32,593 nucleotides of DNA from Rhodopirellula sp. GTDB taxonomy: Bacteria > Planctomycetota > Planctomycetia > Planctomycetales > Planctomycetaceae. The DNA lies in the NCBI GenBank assembly GCA_013203845.1, contig JABMPE010000317.1, positions 1 to 32,593 on the forward strand. The letters run 5' to 3'. The position numbers and the translations under genes are program-made. Positions 14,981 through 23,184 of the stretch are shown piece after piece. Below the pieces are notes generated by a model. It worked only from the letters and a program-made list of their open reading frames with translations. It did no database searches and was not told where the DNA came from. Each line of letters begins with the position of its first letter. Position 1 is the stretch's first letter.

Positions 14981-16366
14981 CTACTTGACGCTGTCAATCA
15001 CGGATTCGATGTCGAGGTCCTTCGGCTGCGGAACCAGGATGTCCTGTGGCTGCTCATCAGTGAAGAGTTCGACGTCGTTGAGTTTCAGTCTCGGAGCGGA
15101 CTTCGCTGGCTTCGAAACGGAATCGGTGGGTCGGGATGCAACTCGCGAGGTTCGCTGATCCATGATCAGGCGAGCGGCTTCCCGCATTTCCGAACTGCTC
15201 AACCGGCGAAGATTGCTGAGTTCGGCGAGTGGCTCAAGAATGTCCGCCACTTTGCGAACTGTTGATTCCATCAGCACGACATCCAGCAGACTTTTTCGCA
15301 TGCCATCAATCGTGGTGACCTGAGTCTGCAGTTCGTCATTGAGGTCCGTCAGGACTTCCAGAGTCTCGACAGCGTCGGCGACTTCAGTAGTCTGACGATT
15401 CAGCGTGTCCTGAATGGCGACCAATTGATTCAGGTTGCCTTCGGCGGAATCGAGATCCGTTTCCGCAATCAGAGCGTCACGGAGTGTGAAGAGTCGTTCG
15501 GTATTGGCGAAGGCAGCTTCTGTATTGCCACCTTTAGAGACAACGGCATCTTTCAGCGTGAAGAGTTCCTGAGCGGTCAGCTTCGCTGTTTCAAGACCTT
15601 CAGACTTTTCGTTGATGTCGTTTTTCAGAGCGATCATATTGCGAGCGGCTTCGTAAGCGGCGGCAACGTCGCCCGCTTCGTTGAAGACGTCATTCTTGAT
15701 TGCGGCCAGAGCGGCGACGTGTTCCTGGGCGATGTCCAGGCCTTCGCCGTTCGCCATGATCTGCTGCTTCAGTTTGCCAAACTTCTGCACGGCATCGTAA
15801 GCCGAGTCGATTCTAGCAACTTCGAGCTGAGCAGCGTCTCGTACCTTGACCAGCTGACCGATCGCGGTGACGGCATTACTCGTGTTTTTGCCGGATTCGA
15901 CAACCTGTTCCTGCATGGCTGTCATGCGATCGAGGCTGACTTCAGCAGACTCAACATTCTCTGAGTTTCTGAGTACCGCGTTCTGCAGTCCGACAAGTCG
16001 ATCCAGTTTCGCAAAGGCGGTCGTCGTGTGCCCGGCTTCTGTTTCGATTTCGTTGCGAAGCTGAGCGAGAGCACTCATGCTGACGCGAGCGTCTTCAAGC
16101 TGTCGGTACTGCGACTTCAGGCTGGTGAGCAGGTTGTTCGTTTCCCAGACCTGATTTCGAACTCCAACGAGTTCTTCCATATCATGTTCGACGGACAAAA
16201 GTTCGGTTCGGACCGAGGCAAGTTCTCGCATCATGGGCCGTCGCACCATGATGTCCATGCCTAAGAATCCGATGGCGAGTCCGACGAAGAGCATACTCCA
16301 TCGAAACGCGGGGCTGGCGACAAACTCGTTCGTCGCCGACGACTGATCGTGGCCTGAAATTAACAA
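14981..16366 (-). CDS. Membrane-anchored long coiled-coil protein
   Basis: 461 residues from a TTG at 16366, chosen because GGAGGAG lies just 5 bases upstream, far better than any ATG; the frame stays open upstream to an ATG at 16636, but that extension lacks coding character. A membrane helix follows a short N-terminus (about residues 19-38, 'WSMLFVGLAIGFLGMDIMV'). Residues about 45-390 are a long alpha-helical coiled coil of loose 25-40-residue repeats, each with 'L..L..LkdaV....gn...A' (for example 'ELFTLKDAVVSKGGNTEAAF', 'RLFTLRDALIAETDLDSAEG', 'LVAIQDTLNRQTTEVADAVE'). The C-terminus is acidic and disordered. It resembles planctomycete proteins of unknown function; a structural or envelope-spanning role is only inferred. 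A terminator follows at 14692-14730. Confidence 0.75.
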   Translation of the reverse strand: MLISGHDQSSATNEFVASPAFRWSMLFVGLAIGFLGMDIMVRRPMMRELASVRTELLSVEHDMEELVGVRNQVWETNNLLTSLKSQYRQLEDARVSMSALAQLRNEIETEAGHTTTAFAKLDRLVGLQNAVLRNSENVESAEVSLDRMTAMQEQVVESGKNTSNAVTAIGQLVKVRDAAQLEVARIDSAYDAVQKFGKLKQQIMANGEGLDIAQEHVAALAAIKNDVFNEAGDVAAAYEAARNMIALKNDINEKSEGLETAKLTAQELFTLKDAVVSKGGNTEAAFANTERLFTLRDALIAETDLDSAEGNLNQLVAIQDTLNRQTTEVADAVETLEVLTDLNDELQTQVTTIDGMRKSLLDVVLMESTVRKVADILEPLAELSNLRRLSSSEMREAARLIMDQRTSRVASRPTDSVSKPAKSAPRLKLNDVELFTDEQPQDILVPQPKDLDIESVIDSVK

Positions 16367-16961
16367 GGCTGCTCCTCCAGGGCTGAAATTGAGGCAATCA
16401 TCAGAAAGATGTGTGGGCCTCCCCGGCATTACACATCCAGAACGTCGGCGGCCTTCATGCCACTCGGGTGAGGATGCTTGAGCTGCTGCCGGGGGAAGGT
16501 ACGTTTGCCTTGCCTGACCGTTGAGCGAGGCTCTCGCGGTCGGGCGGTGAAACAAAGCGGGGAAGTCTCGGTCGGTGGCGATGGTCGCAGTCAACGTGCA
16601 ACCACACGTCGCGGCGGCCTGGCTCGCGTAAAACACTCACTTGTGCCTGTCAAACGTGAGTGGTCGATACGCGACCGTGCTCACTTCAGGAGGCTGATTC
16701 GGAGCAGTTTGCCCGGAAGGGAATTCCGAGACTTGTCGGAGAGGACGACTTTCTCTGACCGAATCAACTGGAACAACCGCCAAACACCAGCTCGACTTCG
16801 AGTATTGACTGTTGCTCCCACACCACCAGATATCGCCAATTTCCCCAGCCGGAATCGCTTCTCTTTGCTGCCTGACCGGACGGAATTCACAAGGCTCAGG
16901 TCACAGCCGCTACAACGCATCATGGTCGTCATGGCCGGTACATCGCGACCCTCAAAGACGC
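16367..16961. other. 595-bp region between coiled-coil gene and M24 peptidase gene
   Basis: Minus-strand leader of the coiled-coil gene. No protein was recognised. It holds a CACTCAC/GTGAGTG dyad (16634-16640 and 16656-16662, 15-nt spacer), and on the minus strand a TTGACA with a poor -10 (TACGCG) about 17 bases later, a weak promoter candidate. Confidence 0.4.
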
Positions 16962-18155
16962 TCAGGCGAAGTCCGTAAGAATGCGAACAATTTCGGTCTG
17001 CAGTTCGCCACCGGTCACATGCACCTGACCTTCCGCGTCGACAAACACATCGACTTCGCTGCGGACACCAAACTCCGGCTGGTAGATGCCAGGTTCGACG
17101 GAAAAACACGTTTGCTTCATGACCAGCCGGTCTTCGTGAGTTTCCAGATTGTCCATGTTGGCGCCGTTGCCGTGGACTTCCTGGCCGATGCTGTGGCCTG
17201 TGCGGTGGACGTAGAATTCGCCGTACCCGGCTGCTTCAATCACGTTGCGACAGGCGTCATCGACTTCCCAGCCCTGCAGCGGGCGACCGGCGGCATACGC
17301 GTCCCGGACGCAGGCAATCGCCGCGTCGCGCGAGGCCGCCACGATGTTGAAAATCGTGGTGTACTTTTCCGGGACTTCCGTGCCGACAAATCCGGTGCGC
17401 GTCAGGTCGCTATAGACAGCGCGGGGGCGATTCATTTTCGCCCACAGGTCGACCAGCACGAAGTCCCCTTCGCAAATGGAGGTGTTCTTGCCGGTGCCGG
17501 TTTCGTAATGAGGGTTTCCGCTGTGAGGACCGACACCGACGATCGGCGGGTGGTAGGTCGTCATTCCGTTTTTCGCGAAGTGATCCATGATGACGTCAGA
17601 GACCGCCATTTCTTCAACCGACCCGTTGCTGCGAACCTGGTCAGCGATGAATTTCCAGGCGACGCCGAAAGCGGCGTTGGTGTGGACGGCTGCTTCGAGA
17701 TGCATCTGCCACTGTTCGTCGTCCCAGGTCGCCTCGAACGACTGAATCAGGTCTCCAGAAGGAACGATTTCCGGTCCGAAACTGCGGACCAGTTCGATTG
17801 TGCCGGCATCAACCTTCGAAATATACGGGTTGGAATTTCTCGGTGAGTATTCCATCGCGATGCGTGAATGGCCGTTCGTCAATGCTCCGATACCGGCTTC
17901 CAGCTCCTGCCACTTCAGGTAGATCGTCTTCTCGCCAGGCAGGTGATCGAAGACGCCCGACTCGATGCGGTGGACCAGCTTGTGCGGCGTGCCTTCACGC
18001 GGGATACAGTAGAAGCAACGGCGCGAACCCATCTGGTCGTCGGCCAGTTGCAGAACGCGGCGAGCCAGAACATTGCTCCCGCGGAAATCACACAGCAGCC
18101 AGGCATCGACCTTCAGCTCGGCCAGGGCGGCCTGAATTTTTTCCAGATCAAACAT
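16962..18155 (-). CDS. M24 metallopeptidase, Xaa-Pro aminopeptidase type
   Basis: 397 residues from 'MFDLEKIQAALAEL', the usual beginning of this family; ATGs at 18164 and 18185 are also possible and no ribosome site decides. The N-terminal creatinase-like domain covers about 1-150 ('WLLCDFRGSNVLARRVL'). The C-terminal pita-bread domain has all five metal ligands: D236 in LVDLWAK, D250 in YSDLTRTG, H321 in HRTGHSIGQEVHG, E354 in VEPGIY and E367 in RSEVDV. It should be a cytoplasmic dinuclear-metal aminopeptidase cleaving Xaa-Pro peptides, though proline dipeptidase or another M24 activity is possible. No signal peptide. It ends before a 595-bp gap and is probably transcribed alone; a 16-bp tandem duplication lies 31 bp upstream of the start. 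Confidence 0.88.
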   Translation of the reverse strand: MFDLEKIQAALAELKVDAWLLCDFRGSNVLARRVLQLADDQMGSRRCFYCIPREGTPHKLVHRIESGVFDHLPGEKTIYLKWQELEAGIGALTNGHSRIAMEYSPRNSNPYISKVDAGTIELVRSFGPEIVPSGDLIQSFEATWDDEQWQMHLEAAVHTNAAFGVAWKFIADQVRSNGSVEEMAVSDVIMDHFAKNGMTTYHPPIVGVGPHSGNPHYETGTGKNTSICEGDFVLVDLWAKMNRPRAVYSDLTRTGFVGTEVPEKYTTIFNIVAASRDAAIACVRDAYAAGRPLQGWEVDDACRNVIEAAGYGEFYVHRTGHSIGQEVHGNGANMDNLETHEDRLVMKQTCFSVEPGIYQPEFGVRSEVDVFVDAEGQVHVTGGELQTEIVRILTDFA

Positions 18156-18185
18156 GGAGTTCATTCCGTGACGATTGGTGCACAA

Positions 18186-18217
18186 TGGGTTTTACATGGC
18201 TTGGGTTTTACATGGCT
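18186..18217. repeat. Perfect tandem duplication of a 16-bp unit
   Basis: TGGGTTTTACATGGCT occurs twice with no gap. It lies directly upstream of the M24 peptidase gene (minus), so it may change promoter spacing or be a duplicated site. A fresh slippage duplication is equally possible. Confidence 0.6.
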
Positions 18218-18425
18218 CAACATTGCCAGCGGCCATTCAAATTCTGCCAGACACGACGCCTCAGACGCTGCCAGACATCTGAATCTGCAGGCCGAGAACA
18301 ACGGCAACTGGCTTCAGTTGAAGCGTAGCGTGTTGTGTCTCTGAACTCGATGTACCAGCGAGGCCCGCTCAACTCAACTCAAGCAAACAGAAGCCGAACC
18401 GCAGTCAGTGCCTTGAACTCTTTAT

Positions 18426-19502
18426 CTATTTGTGCGTGACGTAATAGTCGTCCAGGACCGCTTGCCACGCGGCCAGAGTTCTGCCGGCGGCAAACGCATT
18501 TCGCACGTGCTCGTATGATGGATGCAGCGGTGCGAACTTGATCCCGAACTTTCGCATCGTACTGAGGACTCGGCGATCGTCGTAGATTTCGGCGCAAAGA
18601 TCACGTTGCATTTCGAGAACGCGACGTTGCTCGGAGACGTCAGGAAAGTGAGCGGGGTTCCCCGCCGCAAGATCCCGAGCCTGACGAAAAATCCACGGAT
18701 TTCCGATGGCTCCCCGGGCCACCGACACGCCGTCAACGCCGGTGTAAGACATCATGTCCAGGCACGCTTGAGCGGTAAAAACGTCGCCACTGCCGATGAT
18801 GATTTTCTCGCCAGCATGTTGCTTGACGTCGCGCAGGAAGTCCCAGCTGCTGGCACCGATATATTTCTGTTCGACCGTTCTGCCGTGAACGGTGATCGCT
18901 GCGGCGCCGAGTTCGAAGGCTCCATCCAGAATCCGGAAAAACCTGGCACGGCTTTCTTCCGAATCGTCAATACCTCGCCGCATTTTGACGGTCACGGGCA
19001 AGTGGTCCGGCACTTCGTCACGAACCCGCGAGATGATTTCCAGAGCGGTCTCCGGTTGCGAGAGATGATAACCGCCGCGGCAACCGCCCAGTGCTGTGTT
19101 CACAGGACATCCGAAGTTGATGTCGATCACGTCGAACCCGGACTCGACGAGTTTTCTGGCCGCTGGCGGAAACTGCTGAGGATCGGAGCCCATCAGCTGC
19201 CCGCCGACCGGGTGCTCGTCGTCGGAAACCATCAGGTGACGGCGCGTCCGATGCCGCTGCTTCAGCTCCAGTACGAACCGATCAATCAGCACTTCCGCGA
19301 TGGTGTAGGGAGCTCCCAGCCGCCGCGCCACAACCCGCATCGGCCAGTCGCTGTACCCGCTGAGTGCCGCCTGAACGATCGGGAATTCGATCTCGCAATG
19401 ACCAATCCGCAAGGGCTTCAGGTTCAAAGGCCCTTCGACAATCGGTGGTCGCGTTCGAAGCGGAGCAGGCTGATTTTCAATGAGAGAGGATGAGTTGGTC
19501 AT
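18426..19502 (-). CDS. tRNA-dihydrouridine synthase
   Basis: 358 residues from the ATG at 19502 (MTNSSSLIENQPAP); an in-frame ATG at 19574 would add 24 residues of poor coding character. FMN barrel with 'PIVQAALSGYSDWPMRVVAR' (41-60), 'GQLMGSDP' (101-108), the catalytic 'DINFGCPVN' with C132, 'VKMRRGIDD' with K173, 'ITVHGRTVEQKYIGASSW' with H206, and 'GSGDVFTAQ' and 'GVSVARGAIGNPWIFRQ'. The enzyme reduces uridines in tRNA with NADPH and FMN. It is DusB-like overall, but the loop after the cysteine is longer and reads 'TALGGCRGGYHL' instead of the usual K-x-G-x-G-x-x-L, as I recall for planctomycete members. Upstream lies a strongly structured leader region. Confidence 0.92.
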   Translation of the reverse strand: MTNSSSLIENQPAPLRTRPPIVEGPLNLKPLRIGHCEIEFPIVQAALSGYSDWPMRVVARRLGAPYTIAEVLIDRFVLELKQRHRTRRHLMVSDDEHPVGGQLMGSDPQQFPPAARKLVESGFDVIDINFGCPVNTALGGCRGGYHLSQPETALEIISRVRDEVPDHLPVTVKMRRGIDDSEESRARFFRILDGAFELGAAAITVHGRTVEQKYIGASSWDFLRDVKQHAGEKIIIGSGDVFTAQACLDMMSYTGVDGVSVARGAIGNPWIFRQARDLAAGNPAHFPDVSEQRRVLEMQRDLCAEIYDDRRVLSTMRKFGIKFAPLHPSYEHVRNAFAAGRTLAAWQAVLDDYYVTHK

Positions 19503-19575
19503 TTCTCGAAGTGTCAGACGTTTCAAATGATGGTGCAGGTTTGTTACAGCAGCAGAAGGAAACAAACGTGGCATC

Positions 19576-19622
19576 GTTCCGGCAGTTGCGAGTCGTCAGT
19601 AACTGCAAAATTGCCGGAACGG
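19576..19622. promoter_or_regulatory. Long hairpin upstream of the Dus gene
   Basis: Perfect 10-bp arms (CGTTCCGGCA and TGCCGGAACG) with a 27-nt loop. A competing inner pair, GCAGTT (19583-19588) and AACTGC (19602-19607), overlaps the arms, so two foldings compete. Its place 70-120 nt before the Dus start suggests a leader RNA element or an operator. No T-run makes it a terminator. Confidence 0.4.
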
Positions 19623-19823
19623 CGCGGAGCTTGTTCCAGCCTACTTCCTGGCTGTCGAATTGCCGAGGCTGATGGAGCACGCGGCGACGGGACGGGATCA
19701 AACTGGTGGCCGAAACTTGATTGGTCCAGTTTGTGCTATGTCTGCAGCAGCGATGCCGGAATGTTCGAAAGGCTGGTTTTGGGACCGGCCCGTTTGACAT
19801 TTTGCAGAATGCGCACGGCGGTA

Positions 19824-19838
19824 TTGTAAGACTTACAA
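19824..19838. promoter_or_regulatory. Palindrome TTGTAAGACTTACAA, operator candidate
   Basis: Perfect 7-bp arms around one base, 24 bp upstream of the thioredoxin-protease start. AT-rich odd-length palindromes at this distance are typical repressor sites. The binding regulator is unknown and no repressor gene is adjacent. Confidence 0.55.
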
Positions 19839-19862
19839 AAACTCCAGGGACGGAGACGGTGT

Positions 19863-21623
19863 ATGTCAGGGTTGACCGGTCTGATTGTCGCTTTTGCGAC
19901 TGTAGGCGGAACTCCGGATGGAGTGCTGCTGGATTTTTCGGCGTCGTGGTGCGGACCCTGTCAGCAGATGATGCCAGCCGTGCATCGATTGCAGAATCAG
20001 GGGTATGCAATTCGAACGGTCGACGTGGATCGAGAGCCTGCGCTGGCCAAACGGTTCAATATCACCCACATGCCAACGTTTGTTCTGGTCGTGAAGGGAC
20101 AGGAGCAGCAGCGTTACACCGGAACGCTCAGCGAAGCTCAACTGCGACGCATGGCGTCGATGATTCCTCAGAAGTCCGATCCTGCACCGTCGACAGTTCC
20201 GCAGGAACCATTGTTTGTGGCGGACAGAAGTCGCAAGTCCAGTTCGGAAAGCCCAGGCCTGATCGAACGGCTGGGAACGGCCCTGACTGGAAAAAACGAT
20301 CTGTCTGGCGGAGACGAGAAATCGCCGGAGCAGGTCAGTGGCCCGCCTCGGCCAACGAAAGCGGATGTCGTCAGGGCGAATATCGGTGAATCGAAGACAC
20401 CGGAGTTCACTCGCGATCCCATGCAGGTTTGCACGCGGATTCGAGTCAAGGATTCCAGTGAAATGGATATCGGCTCCGGTACGATCATTCACAGCGAACC
20501 CGGTCGAACGCTCATTCTGACCTGCGGTCACATCTTTCGACACTTCGACGATACGGGGCTGATCGAAGTGGACGTTTACCAGGGCGACCGACCGCGCATG
20601 TACGACGGGAAACTCGTCCGATTCGATCTGAAAGCGGACGTCGGTCTGATTTCGATTGCGACGCTCGAAACGTTGGCGGCGGCGAGAGTTTCCCGGTCGC
20701 CATTGGATTCCGGACAGCTTGTCTTCAGTGTCGGATGCGGCGGCGGCGAGCCGCCCTCGAAGTTGCAGCACCGCGTGACTTCAACGACAAAATTTCCCGC
20801 TGGCTACGTCGAGTGTACCGGCACACCGATTCAAGGCCGGTCCGGCGGCGGGCTGTTTACTGTCAATGGTGAAGTTTCGGGAGTCTGCGTACTGGCCGAC
20901 CCGGCGGCGAGACGTGGGCTCTACACCAGCCTGCAAACAGTGCACGCCTTACTGGACCGTTGCGGCTACTCGTCGATTTATCGAAACCGCGCCGAACTGA
21001 AAGAACCGTTGTTCGTGGCCGACGCGGAGAACATCGCAGACGATGCTGACGCCCTGCCGAAAGTAGATTCTCAAGTCGAAGGTTCCCAAAATCCGGGAGC
21101 CCCGATCGCAACGAATCGAGACGAGTTGCCGCCATTTGTCGAGCCGAATTTCTCAGCCGACACCGCCATGACGGACGCAGCCACGAATGATTCCGACGTG
21201 GGCGGTATTGATCTGCCAACGGAGTTTCTGCCGGGCAGTCAGGACCAGGGAGTGCCGACACCTGACGCGTTTGCGGGCGTGCTGGCGCTGGCCAGTCAAC
21301 TGTCACAGCAGTCCGCGGCTGAGCAGGACCGAGGTGTGGAAGAGCCACGGCGGCCGTTTATCAGTCCGAGTGCTTCCTCGCTGCGAGGTACGCTGGAAGC
21401 AGCACGCGGCGCAGAAGTTGTTTGCGTGATCAGAGACCGCAAGCAACCGGACGGCCCCAGCCAGGTGATCGTGATTCACGAGGCGTCGGATCGGTTCGTG
21501 TCGGACCTGACCAGCGAAGTCGAGAACCAGGTTCAGCACACGTCGCTGACGATTCGCAAACCGTCACCATCGCGAACCGCGGCCTCGTCGACTCGGGTTT
21601 CACGATATCGACGGCAGCGCTAA
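19863..21623 (+). CDS. Thioredoxin domain fused to trypsin-like serine protease
   Basis: 586 residues. After a short hydrophobic start (MSGLTGLIVAFATVGG), a thioredoxin fold (about 18-105) carries the redox motif W29-C30-G31-P32-C33 and the cis-proline in 'ITHMPTFVLV'. Then a linker, and a chymotrypsin-fold protease (about 188-370) with H223 in 'TCGHIF', D259 in 'ADVGLISI' and S327 in 'QGRSGGGLF', the full triad. The last 200 residues are low in order and end in a basic Ser/Arg tail. The phrase EPLFVAD appears twice, at 115-121 and 381-387, bracketing the protease domain. It likely acts in the periplasm, but the leader is short for a signal peptide, so export is uncertain. Followed by an ExbB/ExbD/ExbD set. 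TATGTCAGG start with GGAGACGG upstream. Confidence 0.87.
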   Translation: MSGLTGLIVAFATVGGTPDGVLLDFSASWCGPCQQMMPAVHRLQNQGYAIRTVDVDREPALAKRFNITHMPTFVLVVKGQEQQRYTGTLSEAQLRRMASMIPQKSDPAPSTVPQEPLFVADRSRKSSSESPGLIERLGTALTGKNDLSGGDEKSPEQVSGPPRPTKADVVRANIGESKTPEFTRDPMQVCTRIRVKDSSEMDIGSGTIIHSEPGRTLILTCGHIFRHFDDTGLIEVDVYQGDRPRMYDGKLVRFDLKADVGLISIATLETLAAARVSRSPLDSGQLVFSVGCGGGEPPSKLQHRVTSTTKFPAGYVECTGTPIQGRSGGGLFTVNGEVSGVCVLADPAARRGLYTSLQTVHALLDRCGYSSIYRNRAELKEPLFVADAENIADDADALPKVDSQVEGSQNPGAPIATNRDELPPFVEPNFSADTAMTDAATNDSDVGGIDLPTEFLPGSQDQGVPTPDAFAGVLALASQLSQQSAAEQDRGVEEPRRPFISPSASSLRGTLEAARGAEVVCVIRDRKQPDGPSQVIVIHEASDRFVSDLTSEVENQVQHTSLTIRKPSPSRTAASSTRVSRYRRQR

Positions 21624-21689
21624 TGGCCGCGGTTATTCGATGTCGCCATGCGGCCTCGTCAGGTCGTGCCGAACGATTCGGATCGCGTC

Positions 21690-21833
21690 ATGAAACTACC
21701 GAGACGCTTCGAGCTTGTCGTGGAGAGACATGTATCCGGAGTATTGGACGGACTCTGCGACACGCTGCGAGTCAGACCGGGATTCCGCCGGATCGAGTGC
21801 GGGCCTAAACTCCTCGGCAATCGCTCTTTCTGA
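21690..21833 (+). CDS. Possible small hypothetical protein
   Basis: 47 codons starting 'MKLPRRFELVVERHVSGVLD' and ending 'GPKLLGNRSF'. It lies between the protease and ExbB genes on the same strand and in a fitting position; an earlier in-frame ATG at 21648 would make 61 residues. The amphipathic 'VVERHVSGVLDGLCDTLRV' looks like real protein, yet no ribosome site is present and I recognise no family. It may also be chance. Confidence 0.3.
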   Translation: MKLPRRFELVVERHVSGVLDGLCDTLRVRPGFRRIECGPKLLGNRSF

Positions 21834-21867
21834 CACGCTTCGAACACGAATTCGGAATGGAATCGTG

Positions 21868-22737
21868 ATGATTCATGGACGGTATCAAGGGGCTGCTGGA
21901 AGGCACGCCGCGTCGCTCTGGTCGATCATTCGCGCGTTGGCGACACCACTGCTGACGTTGCTGGTGCTGGCGACCGTGGTCGGGCCGGCATTCGCTGATG
22001 GCAAAGGACCAGCAACATCGGCCAGCGCCGACACTGGATTCTTCGATCTGGTCCGTACCGGTGGACTGATCGGCGGGCTGATCTTCGCGCTCAGTCTGTC
22101 GATGGTTTATCTGATGGTTGAGCATCTGCTGAGCATCCGCCGCGGGACGCTGATTCCGGGTGAACTCGCCGAAGCCGTGCATCAATATCTGTCTGAGCGA
22201 AAGATCGAAGACGCCAAACAGCAGTGTTCGCTGCAACCGTGCTTTCTGTCAAACGTGCTGGCTTCAGGGCTGGCGGTAATCGAACTTGGCTATCGCGACG
22301 TCGAGAAGTCGATGGAGGACACGGCCACCGAGCAGGCTGCTCGCATGTTTCGAAAGATTGAATATCTGCATCTGATCGGCACGCTGGCTCCGATGCTCGG
22401 ACTGCTGGGCACGGTGTGGGGCATGATCACGGCTTTCATGGAATTTGAAGCGAAGGCGAATCCGGCTGTTTCGGAACTGGCACCGGGCATCTATCGAGCG
22501 CTCGTGACAACGATGCTGGGACTGACCGTCGCCGTGCCAGCGTTTGCCGCGTTTGCCATCTTTCGAAACCGGATTGACGAACTGGTCGCCGAAGCGTCGC
22601 TGACTGCCGAGTACGTGTTTGCTGACTATCGACGCGACCAGGCCCGTCGTGATCGCGGTCGAACAAAACAGGAGCGAGTAGACGAACTGCCGCCGAAGAT
22701 ACCGTCAGTCACGAGGGAACGAGGGGCTCAGACATGA
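21868..22737 (+). CDS. ExbB/TolQ/MotA-type proton channel protein
   Basis: 289 residues from the ATG at 21868, supported by GGAATGG about seven bases upstream; the frame is open earlier but without coding character. A cleavable-looking leader (about 16-43, 'ALATPLLTLLVLATVVGPAFADG') precedes the ExbB core: one helix at about 62-86 ('GGLIGGLIFALSLSMVYLMVEHLL'), a cytoplasmic stretch with 'IPGELAEAVHQYLSERKIEDA', then two helices ('LIGTLAPMLGLLGTVWGMITAF' and 'ALVTTMLGLTVAVPAFAAFAIF'). ExbB subunits form the pentamer around ExbD and turn proton flow into mechanical work. The stop overlaps the next ATG by four bases (ATGA, 22734-22737). No TonB or receptor is in the window. Confidence 0.92.
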   Translation: MIHGRYQGAAGRHAASLWSIIRALATPLLTLLVLATVVGPAFADGKGPATSASADTGFFDLVRTGGLIGGLIFALSLSMVYLMVEHLLSIRRGTLIPGELAEAVHQYLSERKIEDAKQQCSLQPCFLSNVLASGLAVIELGYRDVEKSMEDTATEQAARMFRKIEYLHLIGTLAPMLGLLGTVWGMITAFMEFEAKANPAVSELAPGIYRALVTTMLGLTVAVPAFAAFAIFRNRIDELVAEASLTAEYVFADYRRDQARRDRGRTKQERVDELPPKIPSVTRERGAQT

Positions 22738-23156
22738 AGCCTCCCAGCATGACCCGATCGCGATCGGTCAGCTTCAACGTGACGTCGCTGATCGACATTG
22801 TCTTTCTGCTGATCATCTTCTTCCTGGTCGCCAGTCACGTTGCTCGCAGTGAAGCCGTTGAACCGGTCGACCTGCCGAAGATTTCTGATCCGGCCGGCGA
22901 CGACACCGAAACGCCACTTCGAATCGTGATCACCGTCATGGCGGACCGGTCGATGTGGGTGGGAGGCCGACAGGTCTTGCTGCCTCAGGTAGAACAGTTG
23001 ATCCTTTCGGGTTCTCAGGAAACCGGCAGCGAGCTTGAGGTTCGAATTCGAGCTGACCACGCCGCGACGTATCTGGAGATCGAGCCCATTCTGCTGGCAT
23101 GTGCTCAGTTTGGTGTGACTCGCGTCGGCTTCGCCGTGTTGCCGAAATCGTTGTAG
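22734..23156 (+). CDS. ExbD/TolR-type protein 1
   Basis: 140 residues. A short N-terminus and one membrane helix with the proton-carrying aspartate: 'SLIDIVFLLIIFFLVASHVA' (about 18-37), D21 being the family's essential residue. The rest is the periplasmic ExbD domain ('LRIVITVMADRSMWVGGRQV', 'LEVRIRADHAATYLEIEPIL'). Translation is coupled to ExbB by the 4-nt overlap. It forms the stator with ExbB. A second ExbD follows 28 bp later, so the pair may form a hetero-dimer inside the pentamer, as proposed for other two-ExbD sets. Confidence 0.92.
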   Translation: MKPPSMTRSRSVSFNVTSLIDIVFLLIIFFLVASHVARSEAVEPVDLPKISDPAGDDTETPLRIVITVMADRSMWVGGRQVLLPQVEQLILSGSQETGSELEVRIRADHAATYLEIEPILLACAQFGVTRVGFAVLPKSL

Positions 23157-23184
23157 CACGACGTGCGGTTGCAGAGAAAATCAA

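Larger units (their letters stand above)
19503..19862. other. 360-bp divergent promoter region with three dyads
   Basis: Lies between the Dus gene (minus) and the thioredoxin-protease gene (plus). It holds CGTTCCGGCA/TGCCGGAACG (19576-19585 and 19613-19622), CAAACTGG/CCAGTTTG (19699-19706 and 19726-19733), and the 15-bp palindrome at 19824-19838. There is a TTGACA at 19794-19799, but TATTGT follows after 22 bases, too far for a normal promoter. No gene found. Confidence 0.5.

Noticed and set aside
16634-16662. CACTCAC/GTGAGTG dyad as terminator
   Set aside because: Loop of 15 nt and no T-run; kept only as a note in the intergenic entry.
19794-19827. TTGACA ... TATTGT as promoter of the thioredoxin-protease gene
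   Set aside because: Spacing of 22 bp is too long for a housekeeping promoter.
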